The notes: generated by a model from the letters alone, not told the origin. Shown: positions 33,005-42,200, counted from the first letter of the stretch. The stretch: 64,000 bases of DNA from Amycolatopsis taiwanensis DSM 45107 (GCF_000519205.1 NZ_JAFB01000024.1:1-64000), one strand, 5' to 3'. A program made the numbers and translations.

Positions 33005-35454
33005 CCGGAGCCGACATCGATGCCCCGAGCGGGGCGCCCCGGTTCGACGGGCGTCGCGGCCGCTGGGTCGGGGCCTCCGTCCCGCGGCGCGAGGACCCGC
33101 GCCTGCTCTCCGGCCACGGACGGTTCGTCGACGACATCCAGCTGAGCGGGATGCTGCACGCGGGCTTCGTCCGCTCCACCGTCGCGCACGGCAGGATCAC
33201 CGAGCTGGATCTGTCCGCCACCCGCGAGGTGGAAGGCGTTGTCGCGGCGTATGCGGCAGCGGACCTCGACCTCGGCGACATCGTCGCGCTCCTGGACCGC
33301 CCGCCTGAGGAGTTCGTTCCCACCGCGATGCCGATCCTGGCCCGGGACAAGGTGCGTTTCGTCGGGGAGCCCGTTGCGCTGATCGTCGCCCGCGACCCGT
33401 ACCTCGTCGAGGACGGTATCGAGGCCGCGGTCGTGACCTACGAGTCCTTCGGGGCGATCGTCTCGGAGGAATCCGCCTTCGCCGAGGACGCTCCGCTGGT
33501 CCACGAGGAGGCTGCGGGCAACGTGCTGCTGGACGTGTCGATGTTCGACACGCCCGGCGTGGACGCCGCCTTCGAAGCCGCCGGCTCCGGGCAGGGCTGC
33601 GTGGTCGACGTCGTCACGCGAAGCGGACGGCAGAACGCTCTGCCGCTCGAGACGCGCGGTGTCGTCGCCTCCTGGGACGACCGCGACGAGCAGTTGCTCG
33701 TGCAGACCTGCACGCAGGTACCGCACCAGGTGCGGACGGTGCTGGCCCGGTCGCTGCGGGTCCCGGAGCGCACCGTGCGGGTCACCGTCCCCGACATGGG
33801 CGGCGGATTCGGCCAGAAATGCGTGGTGGGACGCGAAGAAATCGCGGTGGCAGCGGCGGCTCGGCTGCTGGCGCGGCCGGTGAAGTGGATCGAAGACCGC
33901 CGGGAGGCGCTGACCGCCGGGTTCCTCGCCCGGGAGCAGCGCTACCGCACCCGGGCCGCCTTCGACCCCGAGGGACGGATCACCGCCCTCGACGTCGACG
34001 TCGTGTGCGACATGGGTGCCTACTCCTGCTACCCGTTCACGGCCGGTATCGAACCGCTGATGGCCGCGGCCGAGATGCCCAGCGTCTACCAGGTGCCCGC
34101 CTACCGGGTCCGCGCCCGCGCGATCACCAGCAACAAGGCACCGACCGCGCCGTACCGCGGCGTCAGCCGGCCCCAGTACGTCCTGGCCATCGAACGGGTC
34201 ATGGAGCGAGCCGCGCGCGAGCTCGGCATCGATCCCGTCGAGATCCGCCGGCGCAACGTGATCACCGAGTTTCCCTACACCGGGGTCAACCTGGTCACCT
34301 ACGACCCCGGCACCTACCGGGAGTCGCTCGACCTCGCCGAGGCCACCCTCCGTGACGAGGGCTGGTACGAAGTCCGCGAACGGGCCGCCGCCGAGGGCCG
34401 GCACATCGGTATCGGCTACTGCTGCTTCTCGGAGCGGACCGGCTACGGGTCCGAGGCCTTCGCCAAACGCAAGATGAAGGTGGTTCCCGGGTTCGACATC
34501 TCGGAGATCCGGATGGATCTGACCGGCTCGGTCGTGGTGACCAGCGGCACGATGAACCACGGCCAGTCGCACGAGACGACCTTCGCCCAGATCGTGGCCG
34601 ACCGGCTGGGAGTTCACGTCGACAAGGTCAAGCTGCGCCAGGGCGATACCGAGCGCATCGCCTACGGCTGGGGGACTTTCGCGTCGCGTTCGGTCACCAT
34701 CGGCGGTTCGGCGGTGTCGGTCGCGGCTGGGCGCCTCGGCGAGCTGTTGTGCACCATCGCGGCGCACCTTCTCGAAACCCGTCCCGACAACGTCCGCCTC
34801 GACGGCGACGGCGGCGTTGTCCAGATCGACGACCCGGCCCGGCGTCTGTCCTTTGAGGACATCGCCGATGTGGCCTACCTACGCAGCCACCTGTTGCCCA
34901 AAGACGTCGAGCCGACGTTGTCGGCGACCGCGAGCTTCGATGTCGCGGGCGACGGCACGTTCTCCAACGCCACCCACGCGGTGGTCGTCGAGGCCGACCC
35001 GGGCACCGGTCAGGTCAAGATCCTGCGCTACGCCTGCGTGGAGGACTGTGGCGTGGTGATCCACCCGCAGGTCGTCGACGGACAATGCCGGGGCGGGATC
35101 GCCCAGGGCATCGCCGGAGCGTTGTTCGAGGAAGTCACCTATGCCGACAACGGTGAACCGTCGGCTGCCAGTTTCATCGACTACCTCGTGCCGACCGCTA
35201 CCGAGATCCCCGACATCAGCGTTTCCCACCTCGAAACGCCGTGCGCGTTCACCGAGAACGGCGCCAAGGGAGCCGGCGAAGGCGGCACCATCGGTGCCCC
35301 GGCCGCGGTGCTGAACGCGATCAACGACGCGCTGCGCCACACGGGCGTCGAACTCGACGCCACCCCCGTGCACCCGCGGGCCGTGCTCGCCGCGCTGGAC
35401 GGTGCCGGCCAGAGCCAGATCCCACCCCGGAAGGAGGCGAGTACGCGATCATGA
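33001..35454 (+). CDS. Molybdenum hydroxylase large (catalytic) subunit, candidate nicotinate 6-hydroxylase
   Basis: 817 aa. Molybdopterin-binding subunit: WVGASVPRREDPRLLSGHGR at the start, VPDMGGGFGQK, the moco loop APYRGVSRPQ, MNHGQSHETTFAQI, and GAKGAGEGGTIGAP with the catalytic Glu. True CO dehydrogenases carry AYxCSFR in the active-site loop; here it is YRGVSR, so this is a purine/aromatic-type hydroxylase. The nicotinate genes on both sides point to nicotinate to 6-hydroxynicotinate. P. putida NicAB is a different two-subunit enzyme, so this would be a non-homologous-architecture replacement. Confidence 0.85.
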   Translation: MTGADIDAPSGAPRFDGRRGRWVGASVPRREDPRLLSGHGRFVDDIQLSGMLHAGFVRSTVAHGRITELDLSATREVEGVVAAYAAADLDLGDIVALLDRPPEEFVPTAMPILARDKVRFVGEPVALIVARDPYLVEDGIEAAVVTYESFGAIVSEESAFAEDAPLVHEEAAGNVLLDVSMFDTPGVDAAFEAAGSGQGCVVDVVTRSGRQNALPLETRGVVASWDDRDEQLLVQTCTQVPHQVRTVLARSLRVPERTVRVTVPDMGGGFGQKCVVGREEIAVAAAARLLARPVKWIEDRREALTAGFLAREQRYRTRAAFDPEGRITALDVDVVCDMGAYSCYPFTAGIEPLMAAAEMPSVYQVPAYRVRARAITSNKAPTAPYRGVSRPQYVLAIERVMERAARELGIDPVEIRRRNVITEFPYTGVNLVTYDPGTYRESLDLAEATLRDEGWYEVRERAAAEGRHIGIGYCCFSERTGYGSEAFAKRKMKVVPGFDISEIRMDLTGSVVVTSGTMNHGQSHETTFAQIVADRLGVHVDKVKLRQGDTERIAYGWGTFASRSVTIGGSAVSVAAGRLGELLCTIAAHLLETRPDNVRLDGDGGVVQIDDPARRLSFEDIADVAYLRSHLLPKDVEPTLSATASFDVAGDGTFSNATHAVVVEADPGTGQVKILRYACVEDCGVVIHPQVVDGQCRGGIAQGIAGALFEEVTYADNGEPSAASFIDYLVPTATEIPDISVSHLETPCAFTENGAKGAGEGGTIGAPAAVLNAINDALRHTGVELDATPVHPRAVLAALDGAGQSQIPPRKEASTRS

Positions 35455-35963
35455 GCGACCGGCACCTGATCGTCCTGAACGTCAACGGGACGGAGTACGA
35501 GGCCGTCGTCGAGCCCCGGAAGACCCTGCTCGACGTCCTGCGCCACGATCTCGGTCTCACCGGCACCCACGTCGGGTGCGAACACGGAGTCTGCGGCGCC
35601 TGCACCGTCCTCGTCGACGACGCACCGGTGCGGGCCTGCCTGATGTTCGCCGTGCAGGCCGAGGGCTCCGACATCCGAACGGTCGAGTCGCTCGCGACCA
35701 ACCGCGAGCTTTCCGATCTGCAGCAGGCCTTCAGCGCCAACCACGCGCTGCAGTGCGGGTTCTGCACTCCCGGGTTCCTGATGCTCGCCGAGGGCTTCCT
35801 CGCCGAACGACCGGACGCCGATCGCGAGGAGATCCGGGAGGCGGTCTCGGCGAACCTGTGCCGCTGCACGGGATACCAGACGATCGTCGATGCGATCTCC
35901 ACGACCGCGGCTCGCCGGCGCGCCGCCTGTCCTCACCCCGAAAAGGAAGCGACAACACCGTGA
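35451..35963 (+). CDS. Molybdenum hydroxylase [2Fe-2S] subunit (CoxS type)
   Basis: 170 aa. It has both iron-sulfur clusters: the plant-type site CEHGVCGACTVLVDD...C (about 43-62) and the second helical site CGFCTPGFLML with CRCTGYQTIVDAI (about 101-146). This relays electrons from molybdopterin to FAD. ATG 35451 overlaps the large-subunit stop (ATGA) and has AAGGAGG upstream. The C-terminal 15 residues are a variable tail. Its stop overlaps the next GTG. Confidence 0.92.
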   Translation: MSDRHLIVLNVNGTEYEAVVEPRKTLLDVLRHDLGLTGTHVGCEHGVCGACTVLVDDAPVRACLMFAVQAEGSDIRTVESLATNRELSDLQQAFSANHALQCGFCTPGFLMLAEGFLAERPDADREEIREAVSANLCRCTGYQTIVDAISTTAARRRAACPHPEKEATTP

Positions 35964-36658
35964 TCCTGGAAAACCACGTCGACCTGCCGGCCGACCCCGA
36001 CACCGTGTTCGCCCTGATCAACGACGTCGAACGGGTGGCCACCTGCCTGCCTGGCGCGGTCCTCGACGGGAAGGACGGCGACGCCTACGCCGGCCGGGTC
36101 AAGTTCAAGGTCGGTCCGATCAGCGCCGCCTATTCCGGCACCGTGCGGTTCACCGAGGTCGACACCGCCCAACGCCGGTTGCGCCTGCTGGCCCGCGGAG
36201 CGGACCAGCACGGAAACGGAGACGCCGAAGCCGAAGTCGTCCTGATCGTGCGTGATGCTCCCGGTGGAGCCGCGCTCGACCTGCGCACCGACCTGTCCAT
36301 CCGCGGCAAGATCGCCCAGTTCGGCAAGGGCGCGATCACCACGGTCTCCAACCGGCTACTCGACCAGTTCGCCCGTAATCTCGCCCAGCTGCTGGCACAG
36401 CCGGGCGCCACGGCTCCCGCGGGTGGTCCAGCTGCCGCCAGCAGCGCCCGACCGGTCCAGGCCGTGGCGCCGGCCGGCGCGGACGGCGAGGCACTCGACG
36501 GGCTGGCCATGCTGCTTCCGCCCGGGGCCAAGCGGTACGCGGCCGTGGCGGCCGCGGCTGTACTCGGGCTCTTCCAGGGCTGGCTTCTCGGCAGGATCCG
36601 CACCCAGGACAAACTGATCAAGGAGTTGCAGCGTGCCCGCCAGCGTGCCTGTTCATGA
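35960..36658 (+). CDS. coxG: CoxG-family SRPBCC protein with membrane tail
   Basis: 232 aa. The N-terminal SRPBCC/CoxG domain (VILENHVDLPADPDTVFALI, then VATCLPGAVLDGKDGDAYAG and FGKGAITTVSNRLLDQFARN) is followed by an Ala/Pro linker and one hydrophobic helix (YAAVAAAAVLGLFQGWLLG, about 195-215) with a basic end. In CO dehydrogenase, CoxG tethers the enzyme to the membrane; here it could dock the hydroxylase and link it to the quinone pool. GTG 35960 overlaps the small-subunit stop. Its 3' end overlaps nicF by 26 nt. Confidence 0.85.
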   Translation: MILENHVDLPADPDTVFALINDVERVATCLPGAVLDGKDGDAYAGRVKFKVGPISAAYSGTVRFTEVDTAQRRLRLLARGADQHGNGDAEAEVVLIVRDAPGGAALDLRTDLSIRGKIAQFGKGAITTVSNRLLDQFARNLAQLLAQPGATAPAGGPAAASSARPVQAVAPAGADGEALDGLAMLLPPGAKRYAAVAAAAVLGLFQGWLLGRIRTQDKLIKELQRARQRACS

Positions 36659-37316
36659 CGACCGACCCGCCGGCCTGCACGGAGCCGACACCGACGCCAC
36701 CTACGACCGGGCCGGTTTCGGCGCCGCCGTGCCCCGCGGCCGCCGCCCGGCACTGGTCGTGGTCGACCTGACCCGCGGATTCACCGAACCCGATTTCCCG
36801 TCCGGTGCGGACCTCACCGCTGAGGTGACCGCGACGGCCGCTCTCGTGAGCGCGGCCCGGGAACATGGGGTCCCGGTGATCTACACCGCCATCAGCTATA
36901 CCGTCGCCGAGGCCGAGGGCGACGCCATTGCCTGGCTCCGCAAGGCGCCGGGCATGCGGTCCCTGCGCGAAGGAAGCGAGGCGGTCGCTCTCGATCCGCG
37001 ACTCGAGTACCGCCGCGACGACCATCTCGTGCTGAAGAAGGGTGCGTCGGCGTTCCACGGGACCGGGCTGGCCGCCTTGCTGGCCGGCCAGGGCGCCGAC
37101 ACGGTGCTCGTCTGCGGCGCCACGACCTCCGGCTGTGTCCGGGCCACCGCGGTCGACGCCGTGCAGTCCGGGTTCAACACCCTCGTCGTGCGAGAGGCAT
37201 GCGGTGACCGGGCCCGAGGACCACACGATGCCGCGCTGTTCGACCTGCAAGCCAAGTACGCCGACGTCGTCGGCCTCGACGACGCCCTCACCTACCTCGA
37301 CTCCCTGCCTGCCTGA
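36633..37316 (+). CDS. nicF: Maleamate amidohydrolase
   Basis: 227 aa, isochorismatase/cysteine-hydrolase fold. Catalytic residues are evident: Asp45 in LVVVDLTRGFTEP, Lys135/136 in LVLKKGASAF, and nucleophile Cys168 in CGATTSGCVRATAVDAVQSG. It hydrolyses maleamate to maleate and ammonia. GTG 36633 lies within the coxG 3' end (translational coupling). Isochorismatase-like or N-carbamoyl hydrolases share the fold; the order hydroxylase-nicF-nicD with nicX/nicE upstream makes NicF the best reading. Confidence 0.87.
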   Translation: MPASVPVHDDRPAGLHGADTDATYDRAGFGAAVPRGRRPALVVVDLTRGFTEPDFPSGADLTAEVTATAALVSAAREHGVPVIYTAISYTVAEAEGDAIAWLRKAPGMRSLREGSEAVALDPRLEYRRDDHLVLKKGASAFHGTGLAALLAGQGADTVLVCGATTSGCVRATAVDAVQSGFNTLVVREACGDRARGPHDAALFDLQAKYADVVGLDDALTYLDSLPA

Positions 37317-37377
37317 GGCAACGACCAGCGGGGGCCGGCCGGATGCGGCGCCGCTTCCCGAGACAGAAAGGTTTGAC

Positions 37378-38292
37378 GTGACCGGAACGCTGCCCTCGAT
37401 CCCGGCCGAACCGCCCGCCCTGCGCACTCTGAGCCAGCCGGCGCTGGCCGATCTCGGCGACCTCCCGGCGACCAGCCGGTGGGTGCGGTCGGGCTCGCTA
37501 CGGCTGCACGTGCTCGACTACGGGCCGGCCGACGGCGTGCCGGTGCTCCTGCTGCCCGGCATCACCAGCCCCGCGGTCACGATGGACTTCGTGGCGCGAG
37601 GCCTGGCGGATCTGGTACGCCCGCTCGTCCTCGACATCCGCGGCCGGGGGCTTTCCGACAACCCACCAGCCCTCGATGGCACGGCCGAGAGCGGCGGGCT
37701 GCACGGCTACGACCTGGCGAGCTATGCCGCGGACGTCGATGCCGTCGTGTCCGGCCTGGAGCTTGACCGCCCCATCCTGCTGGGACACTCCATGGGCGCG
37801 CGGATCGTCGCGCTGGCCGCGGCCACCGGACGCCACGAGCTCCGGGGCACCGTCCTGGTCGATCCCCCGATGAGCGGTCCCGGCCGGGACCCCTATCCCA
37901 CCACGCTCGAGGCTTTCCTCGGACAGCTCGACCAGGCCCGCCGGGGCACCGACGCCGACGAGGTGGCCCAGTCCTGGCCCCGCTGGCCCCGGCGGGAGCA
38001 GGAACTGCGCGCCCGCTGGCTCGCCTCGTGCTCCCGCACCGCGATCGCGGCCACCCACGCCGGTTTCGAGTCAGAGGACTTCTTCGCGGATTGGCCCAAG
38101 GTTCCCGCGCCCGCCGTTCTCATCTACGGCGGCGACAGCCCCGTCGTCACCGCCGCCGGTGCCGAGGAGGCGGCCAGGGCCAATCCCGCCGCCGAACTCG
38201 TCAAGGTTCCCGGAGTCGGACACATGATCTTCTGGGACGACCCCGACGCGGCCCTCGCCGCGGCGCGCAACGCACTGAAAAAGCTCATCTAG
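37378..38292 (+). CDS. nicD: N-formylmaleamate deformylase
   Basis: 304 aa alpha/beta hydrolase. The nucleophile elbow GHSMG puts the serine at 138, the acid is likely Asp in LVDPPMSGPG (about 164), and the His lies in PGVGHMIFW near 282. SDNPPALDG...YDLASYAADVDAV and the PPMSGPGRDPYP block match NicD. It removes the formyl group from N-formylmaleamate, giving maleamate and formate. GTG 37378 follows GAAAGG. It is last in the run of nic genes and is followed by about 170 bp of promoter-like DNA before pucR. Confidence 0.87.
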   Translation: MTGTLPSIPAEPPALRTLSQPALADLGDLPATSRWVRSGSLRLHVLDYGPADGVPVLLLPGITSPAVTMDFVARGLADLVRPLVLDIRGRGLSDNPPALDGTAESGGLHGYDLASYAADVDAVVSGLELDRPILLGHSMGARIVALAAATGRHELRGTVLVDPPMSGPGRDPYPTTLEAFLGQLDQARRGTDADEVAQSWPRWPRREQELRARWLASCSRTAIAATHAGFESEDFFADWPKVPAPAVLIYGGDSPVVTAAGAEEAARANPAAELVKVPGVGHMIFWDDPDAALAAARNALKKLI

Positions 38293-38463
38293 CCTCGCTG
38301 GACCGGGTGTTGCCGAGCACGCGTTCCCGAGAGAAGTGTGGTAGACGTGGCGTCGTGATAGTCGCCAGTCTGTGTTTTATAGGGGCGCGCGACGGGTCGT
38401 CTCGAGCAGATCACCCACCTTTGAAACACGCGCTACTTCAGCGCCGGCATAGGCGGCTGCGCC

Positions 38464-39612
38464 GTGACAGACACCGCTGATCTGTTCGGGTTGGCGCAGG
38501 ACCTCGCCGGCCTTCTCGGGTGCCCGGTCACCATCGAAGACCCGGACACGATCGTCGTCGCCTACGCGGGGGACCACCATGGGGCGGATACCGTGCGGGT
38601 GGAGACCATTCTCAACCGGCAGGTGCCGGCGCGTTACCGGCAGGCCATCGACCGGGCCGGCGTGTTCGACCGCTTGCGCCAGACCGACGAGGTCATCGTG
38701 GTCGATCTGCCCGAGATGAGCATGACCCCGCGGGCGGTGGTGGCGCTACGTAGCGGTCGCGAGCTGCTGGGCTCGATCTGGGCGGCGCTGGACGCTCCGC
38801 CCACGCCCCAGCAGGCGGCCGTGCTGGAAACCGCCGCACCGGTGATCGCCCGGCACGTGCGGCTGGCCCGCCGTGCCGCGGACCAGGCGGCCAGCGAACG
38901 GGACGCGCTGCTTGCCCGTCTGCTGGCCGGCGGTGAGGTCGCCGTGCGAGCCGCCGGGGAAGCCGGGCTGGGGGAGCGGCTGGTGGTCGTGGCGTTGCGT
39001 GGCCACTCCCCGCTGGACGCGGAAAAGCTCGACGGGCCACTGACGCTGCACCTGCGTGCCGTGGCGCCCCAATCCATCTGCGCGCTACGTCAGGACACGC
39101 TCTACTGCGTGATGGCGTCCGGCTCGGCACAGCGCATCATCGGGGACTTCCTGACGCGGGTTTCCGGTGGCCGGGACGTGGTCGCCGGTATCGGCGAGGC
39201 CGTCGGAGCCGGCGACCTGCCACGGTCGGCCGCGCTGGCCGCCGAAGTGGCCGGGGCACTCGTTCGCCGGCGATCTCCTTCAGTTGTGGCCGGGCTGCCG
39301 GAGGTGTTCACCGACCTGCTGGTCGACCGGCTACGTGGCTTTCTCATGGCGCATGCCGATGCCAGCCCGCTGACCGTGCTGGAGAAACACGACGAGGAGC
39401 ACGAGACCGGCCTGGTCCCGGCGGTCGATGCCTTCCTCACCGAGTCGGAGAACGTGCTCCGCGCCGCGCAGGCACTGCACGTCCATCCCAACACCATCCG
39501 CAACCGCATCCGGCGGGCTCGCGAGGTCTGCGGAGTGGACCCGGAAGATCCCGCGACGAAGCTGGCCCTCATGGTTCACCTGGCGGTCCGCCGCTCGCCG
39601 GGGCCCTTGTGA
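38464..39612 (+). CDS. PucR/CdaR-type transcriptional regulator
   Basis: 382 aa from GTG 38464. An N-terminal ligand-type domain (AQDLAGLLGCPVTIEDPDTI) precedes a GGDEF-like degenerate middle and the C-terminal PucR HTH (AVDAFLTESENVLRAAQALH then VHPNTIRNRIRRAREVCGVD). Family members respond to purine, amino-acid or polyamine metabolites. It lies between nicD and a DadA-like gene in the same direction, with its own 170-bp upstream gap, so it could control either side; the amino-acid oxidoreductase is the more natural target. Confidence 0.85.
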   Translation: MTDTADLFGLAQDLAGLLGCPVTIEDPDTIVVAYAGDHHGADTVRVETILNRQVPARYRQAIDRAGVFDRLRQTDEVIVVDLPEMSMTPRAVVALRSGRELLGSIWAALDAPPTPQQAAVLETAAPVIARHVRLARRAADQAASERDALLARLLAGGEVAVRAAGEAGLGERLVVVALRGHSPLDAEKLDGPLTLHLRAVAPQSICALRQDTLYCVMASGSAQRIIGDFLTRVSGGRDVVAGIGEAVGAGDLPRSAALAAEVAGALVRRRSPSVVAGLPEVFTDLLVDRLRGFLMAHADASPLTVLEKHDEEHETGLVPAVDAFLTESENVLRAAQALHVHPNTIRNRIRRAREVCGVDPEDPATKLALMVHLAVRRSPGPL

Positions 39613-39683
39613 AATCCCACAAGACGGGGCGGAGACCGGTAGCCGAACGGCCACTCCCAACGAGGGCGTGCTGGCCGAAGATC

Positions 39684-40949
39684 ATGGGCGTGAGCACACA
39701 GAAGGTCATCGTCATCGGAGCGGGCATGGTCGGACTGGCGACCGCCTGGTACCTACAACGCGACGGCGCCGAAGTGACTGTCGTGGACAAGCGCGACGTT
39801 GCGGCCGGCTCCTCGTGGGGCAACGCGGGCTGGCTTTCTCCGGCTCTTACGTTGCCGTTGCCGGAGCCGGCCATCCTGGCCACCGGTGTCCGGGCGGCGC
39901 TCAGCCCGAAGTCGCCGGTTTACGTTCCGCCGACGGCGGTTCCCCGGCTGGCCCGCTTCCTGACCGGTTTCGCCCGGCACTGCACCGAGTCGCATTGGCG
40001 CCGGGCGTTGGACGTGTTCATCCGCGCCAACGCGACCGCCCTCGATGCCTTCGATGAGCTGACCGGCTCGCCTGCTCCGGTTCAGGCCCCGACGAAGGCG
40101 GCCACTCCGTTCCTGGCCGCCTTCGCCCGCGAGGCCGACCGGCGCGTGCTGCTGGATGAGTTCCGCCATGTCAATGAGCGCGGTGGCTCCATCGAGTACA
40201 CCCTGCTGGACCGAGACGCTGTCCGCGAGCTCGAACCGGCACTCGGCGAAGGTGTCCACTGTGGAATCACGATGTCCGGCCAGCGGTTCATCAACCCCGG
40301 CCAGTTCGTGCACGCGCTGGCCGACGCCGTGAAGACCGGCGGGGGTGAGATCGTCACGGGACGGGACGTGGTGGCGGTGGAACGCGGTGGCCGGGCGCGC
40401 GTCGTGACCCGTTTCGCCGACGGCGGCTCCATGGAGGCCGACGCGGTGGTGATCGCCAACGGCTCGTGGCTGGGGAACCTGGCTCGCCGGCACGGGGTGC
40501 GTCGTCTCGTGCAAGCCGGACGCGGCTACAGCTTCACGGTATATCCGGAGCAGACCCCGAAGAACCCGCTCTATCTGCCGACTCAACGGGTGGCGTGCAC
40601 GCCGCTCGGCGAGCCCTCCGACGGACTGCGCGTGGCCGGCATGATGGAGTTCCGCCGCCCCGACGATCCGCTCGACCCGCGCCGGGTCCGGGCGATCATC
40701 GAGGCGGCGAAACCGATGTTGCGCGGGGTCGACTGGTCGGCCCGCACCGCCGAGTGGGTGGGATCGCGTCCTTGCACCACCGACGGTTTGCCGTTGATCG
40801 GGCGGACCCGCACACCCGGTGTCCATGTCGCGGGTGGACATGGCATGTGGGGCATCGCCCTCGGCCCACTGACCGGAAAACTACTCGCCGCCCAGATCAC
40901 CCGGAACCAGACCGACGACCTTCTGCGCTCCTTCGACCCACTTCGGTGA
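39684..40949 (+). CDS. FAD-dependent D-amino-acid dehydrogenase-like oxidoreductase (DadA family)
   Basis: 421 aa. The N-terminal dinucleotide fold KVIVIGAGMVGLATAWYLQR is followed by SSWGNAGWLSPAL, a DadA hallmark. Near the C-terminus, GSRPCTTDGLPLIGRT and VAGGHGMWGIALGPLTGKLL are typical of DAO-fold enzymes. It likely oxidises a D-amino acid, proline derivative or related amine. The start is uncertain: ATG 39684 fits the homology, while GTG 39609 would overlap pucR by 4 nt. It probably forms one unit with pucR. Confidence 0.85.
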   Translation: MGVSTQKVIVIGAGMVGLATAWYLQRDGAEVTVVDKRDVAAGSSWGNAGWLSPALTLPLPEPAILATGVRAALSPKSPVYVPPTAVPRLARFLTGFARHCTESHWRRALDVFIRANATALDAFDELTGSPAPVQAPTKAATPFLAAFAREADRRVLLDEFRHVNERGGSIEYTLLDRDAVRELEPALGEGVHCGITMSGQRFINPGQFVHALADAVKTGGGEIVTGRDVVAVERGGRARVVTRFADGGSMEADAVVIANGSWLGNLARRHGVRRLVQAGRGYSFTVYPEQTPKNPLYLPTQRVACTPLGEPSDGLRVAGMMEFRRPDDPLDPRRVRAIIEAAKPMLRGVDWSARTAEWVGSRPCTTDGLPLIGRTRTPGVHVAGGHGMWGIALGPLTGKLLAAQITRNQTDDLLRSFDPLR

Positions 40950-40958
40950 GTCGCGTGC

Positions 40959-41567
40959 TCACGACCAGTTCTGCGGCTGCTGCCCATACCCCGGCTGCTG
41001 GCCGGGCATGGGTGGCGTCCCGTAAGCCGGTTGCTGGCCTGGCTGTGGCTGGTTGCCCCAGGCGAGCCAGCGGCCGGTGAGCGGAACCATCAGCAGGACC
41101 GCGGTTGCGATCGCCGGGGCCGACATGACGAGGACCGCGATGGGACCCCCCAACCCGAGGCCGGGGATGCTCAGGGCGGACGCCACGCTCAATACAGCGA
41201 TGATCCACTGGACGACGTGGACCACGCTGCCGGTGAGAGCGAGCCACCGTCCCAGCGCCTTGCGCATGAACAGCAGGGTCGCGCCGAGGCCGAGCGTAAC
41301 CACCTCTATCAGGTAGGCGATGCCCTGCATCAAGGCGATCCCCCCGAGCTCGTCGTACCCGGCCGAGTCGAAGTTGCCGATCGCGAAGATGATCCCGAAG
41401 ACCGTCCCGGCTATGGCGAACGCCGCAGCAGTGAGCGCGGTACCACCGCTGGGCTTCGGCTGGGGGTCGACACCACCCGGGGAAGGCGGCATGCCCGGGT
41501 ACTGGCCGGGCGGTTGCGAGAAACCGCCGGAATTGGGGTACTGCTCGGGTGCGGGTGGATAGGTCAT
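40959..41567 (-). CDS. Proline/glutamine-rich membrane protein
   Basis: 202 aa. An N-terminal cytoplasmic tail of about 45 residues is rich in Pro, Gln, Gly and Tyr. Four membrane helices follow (about 45-175: ALTAAAFAIAGTVFGIIFAI, LIEVVTLGLGATLLFM, LTGSVVHVVQWIIAVLSVAS, IAVLVMSAPAIATAVLLMVP), then a second PGQQP-rich tail. The layout is common in actinobacterial envelope proteins without known function. The upstream 245 bp holds nothing recognisable except a likely promoter. Confidence 0.7.
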   Translation of the reverse strand: MTYPPAPEQYPNSGGFSQPPGQYPGMPPSPGGVDPQPKPSGGTALTAAAFAIAGTVFGIIFAIGNFDSAGYDELGGIALMQGIAYLIEVVTLGLGATLLFMRKALGRWLALTGSVVHVVQWIIAVLSVASALSIPGLGLGGPIAVLVMSAPAIATAVLLMVPLTGRWLAWGNQPQPGQQPAYGTPPMPGQQPGYGQQPQNWS

Positions 41568-41813
41568 CGATATCCCTCAGGTGAAAATCGTGCCGTCGGA
41601 ACCGGCCGCCGTGCTGGTCTTGGGCCGACGCCGTGCCGGCGCCGTGCCGGACCCGGGGATCTTACCTGCCGGAGCCCGCCTTCTTTGTCGCGGTTTGCCT
41701 TCGGTGACCCACTCTGCGTGATTCACGCCCTTCCGCACCGATGAAGGGCTGGACCACCGACCCCGGGAAGCTGGACTCCGAGGTCGGTGGCCGAGACCGG
41801 ACGGGGTCAGGTG

Positions 41814-42200
41814 TCAGACGATGCGGTAGAAGTTGGCGTAATGATCGGGCGAATACCACACCACGCCGGTGTTCACGTCCCGCACGATGCGCTCGGCGTC
41901 CCGGGCCGCACCCTTCGGGCGCGGGTTGACGTCGTACTCGTAGAAGGTGTCGCCGGCGGGTAGTTGGCCCTCACGGTTGTAGAACCTTCCGCCGGTGTAG
42001 TTGTACGAACCGTAAGGCCAGGCGTACCAGCCCGACGTGCGCGGGAAACCCAACTGCTGCCAGCCGTTGTAAGCAGTCTTCGCGGTGGAGCAGCCGGACA
42101 CCGAGCAAGTGTTGTAGACGGCGGCGCTCGCTGGAGTGGTCAGGACAGTGGTGCAGAGGGCAAACAGCAGAGCGAGAACCGACAGCGACCTTCGCAACAT
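41814..42200 (-). CDS. Secreted guanyl-specific ribonuclease (RNase Sa/N1 family)
   Basis: 128 aa. The signal peptide is cleaved after ASA (about residue 26). The mature enzyme of about 100 aa aligns with Streptomyces RNase Sa: GRFYNREGQLPAG, YEYDVNPRPKG, and the catalytic Glu88, Arg104 and His120 (in SPDHYANFYRIV). It has a disulfide-capable Cys32-Cys37 pair. It cuts RNA after guanosine outside the cell. ATG 42200 is preceded by GGAGG. No barstar-like inhibitor gene is adjacent. A decayed copy of its 3' end lies at 49154-49223. Confidence 0.85.
   Translation of the reverse strand: MLRRSLSVLALLFALCTTVLTTPASAAVYNTCSVSGCSTAKTAYNGWQQLGFPRTSGWYAWPYGSYNYTGGRFYNREGQLPAGDTFYEYDVNPRPKGAARDAERIVRDVNTGVVWYSPDHYANFYRIV

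Noticed and set aside
33001-35963. CO dehydrogenase (aerobic carboxydotrophy) genes
   Set aside because: The large subunit has YRGVSR in the molybdenum loop instead of AYxCSFR, and no CoxD/E/F genes are present; an aromatic hydroxylase fits better.
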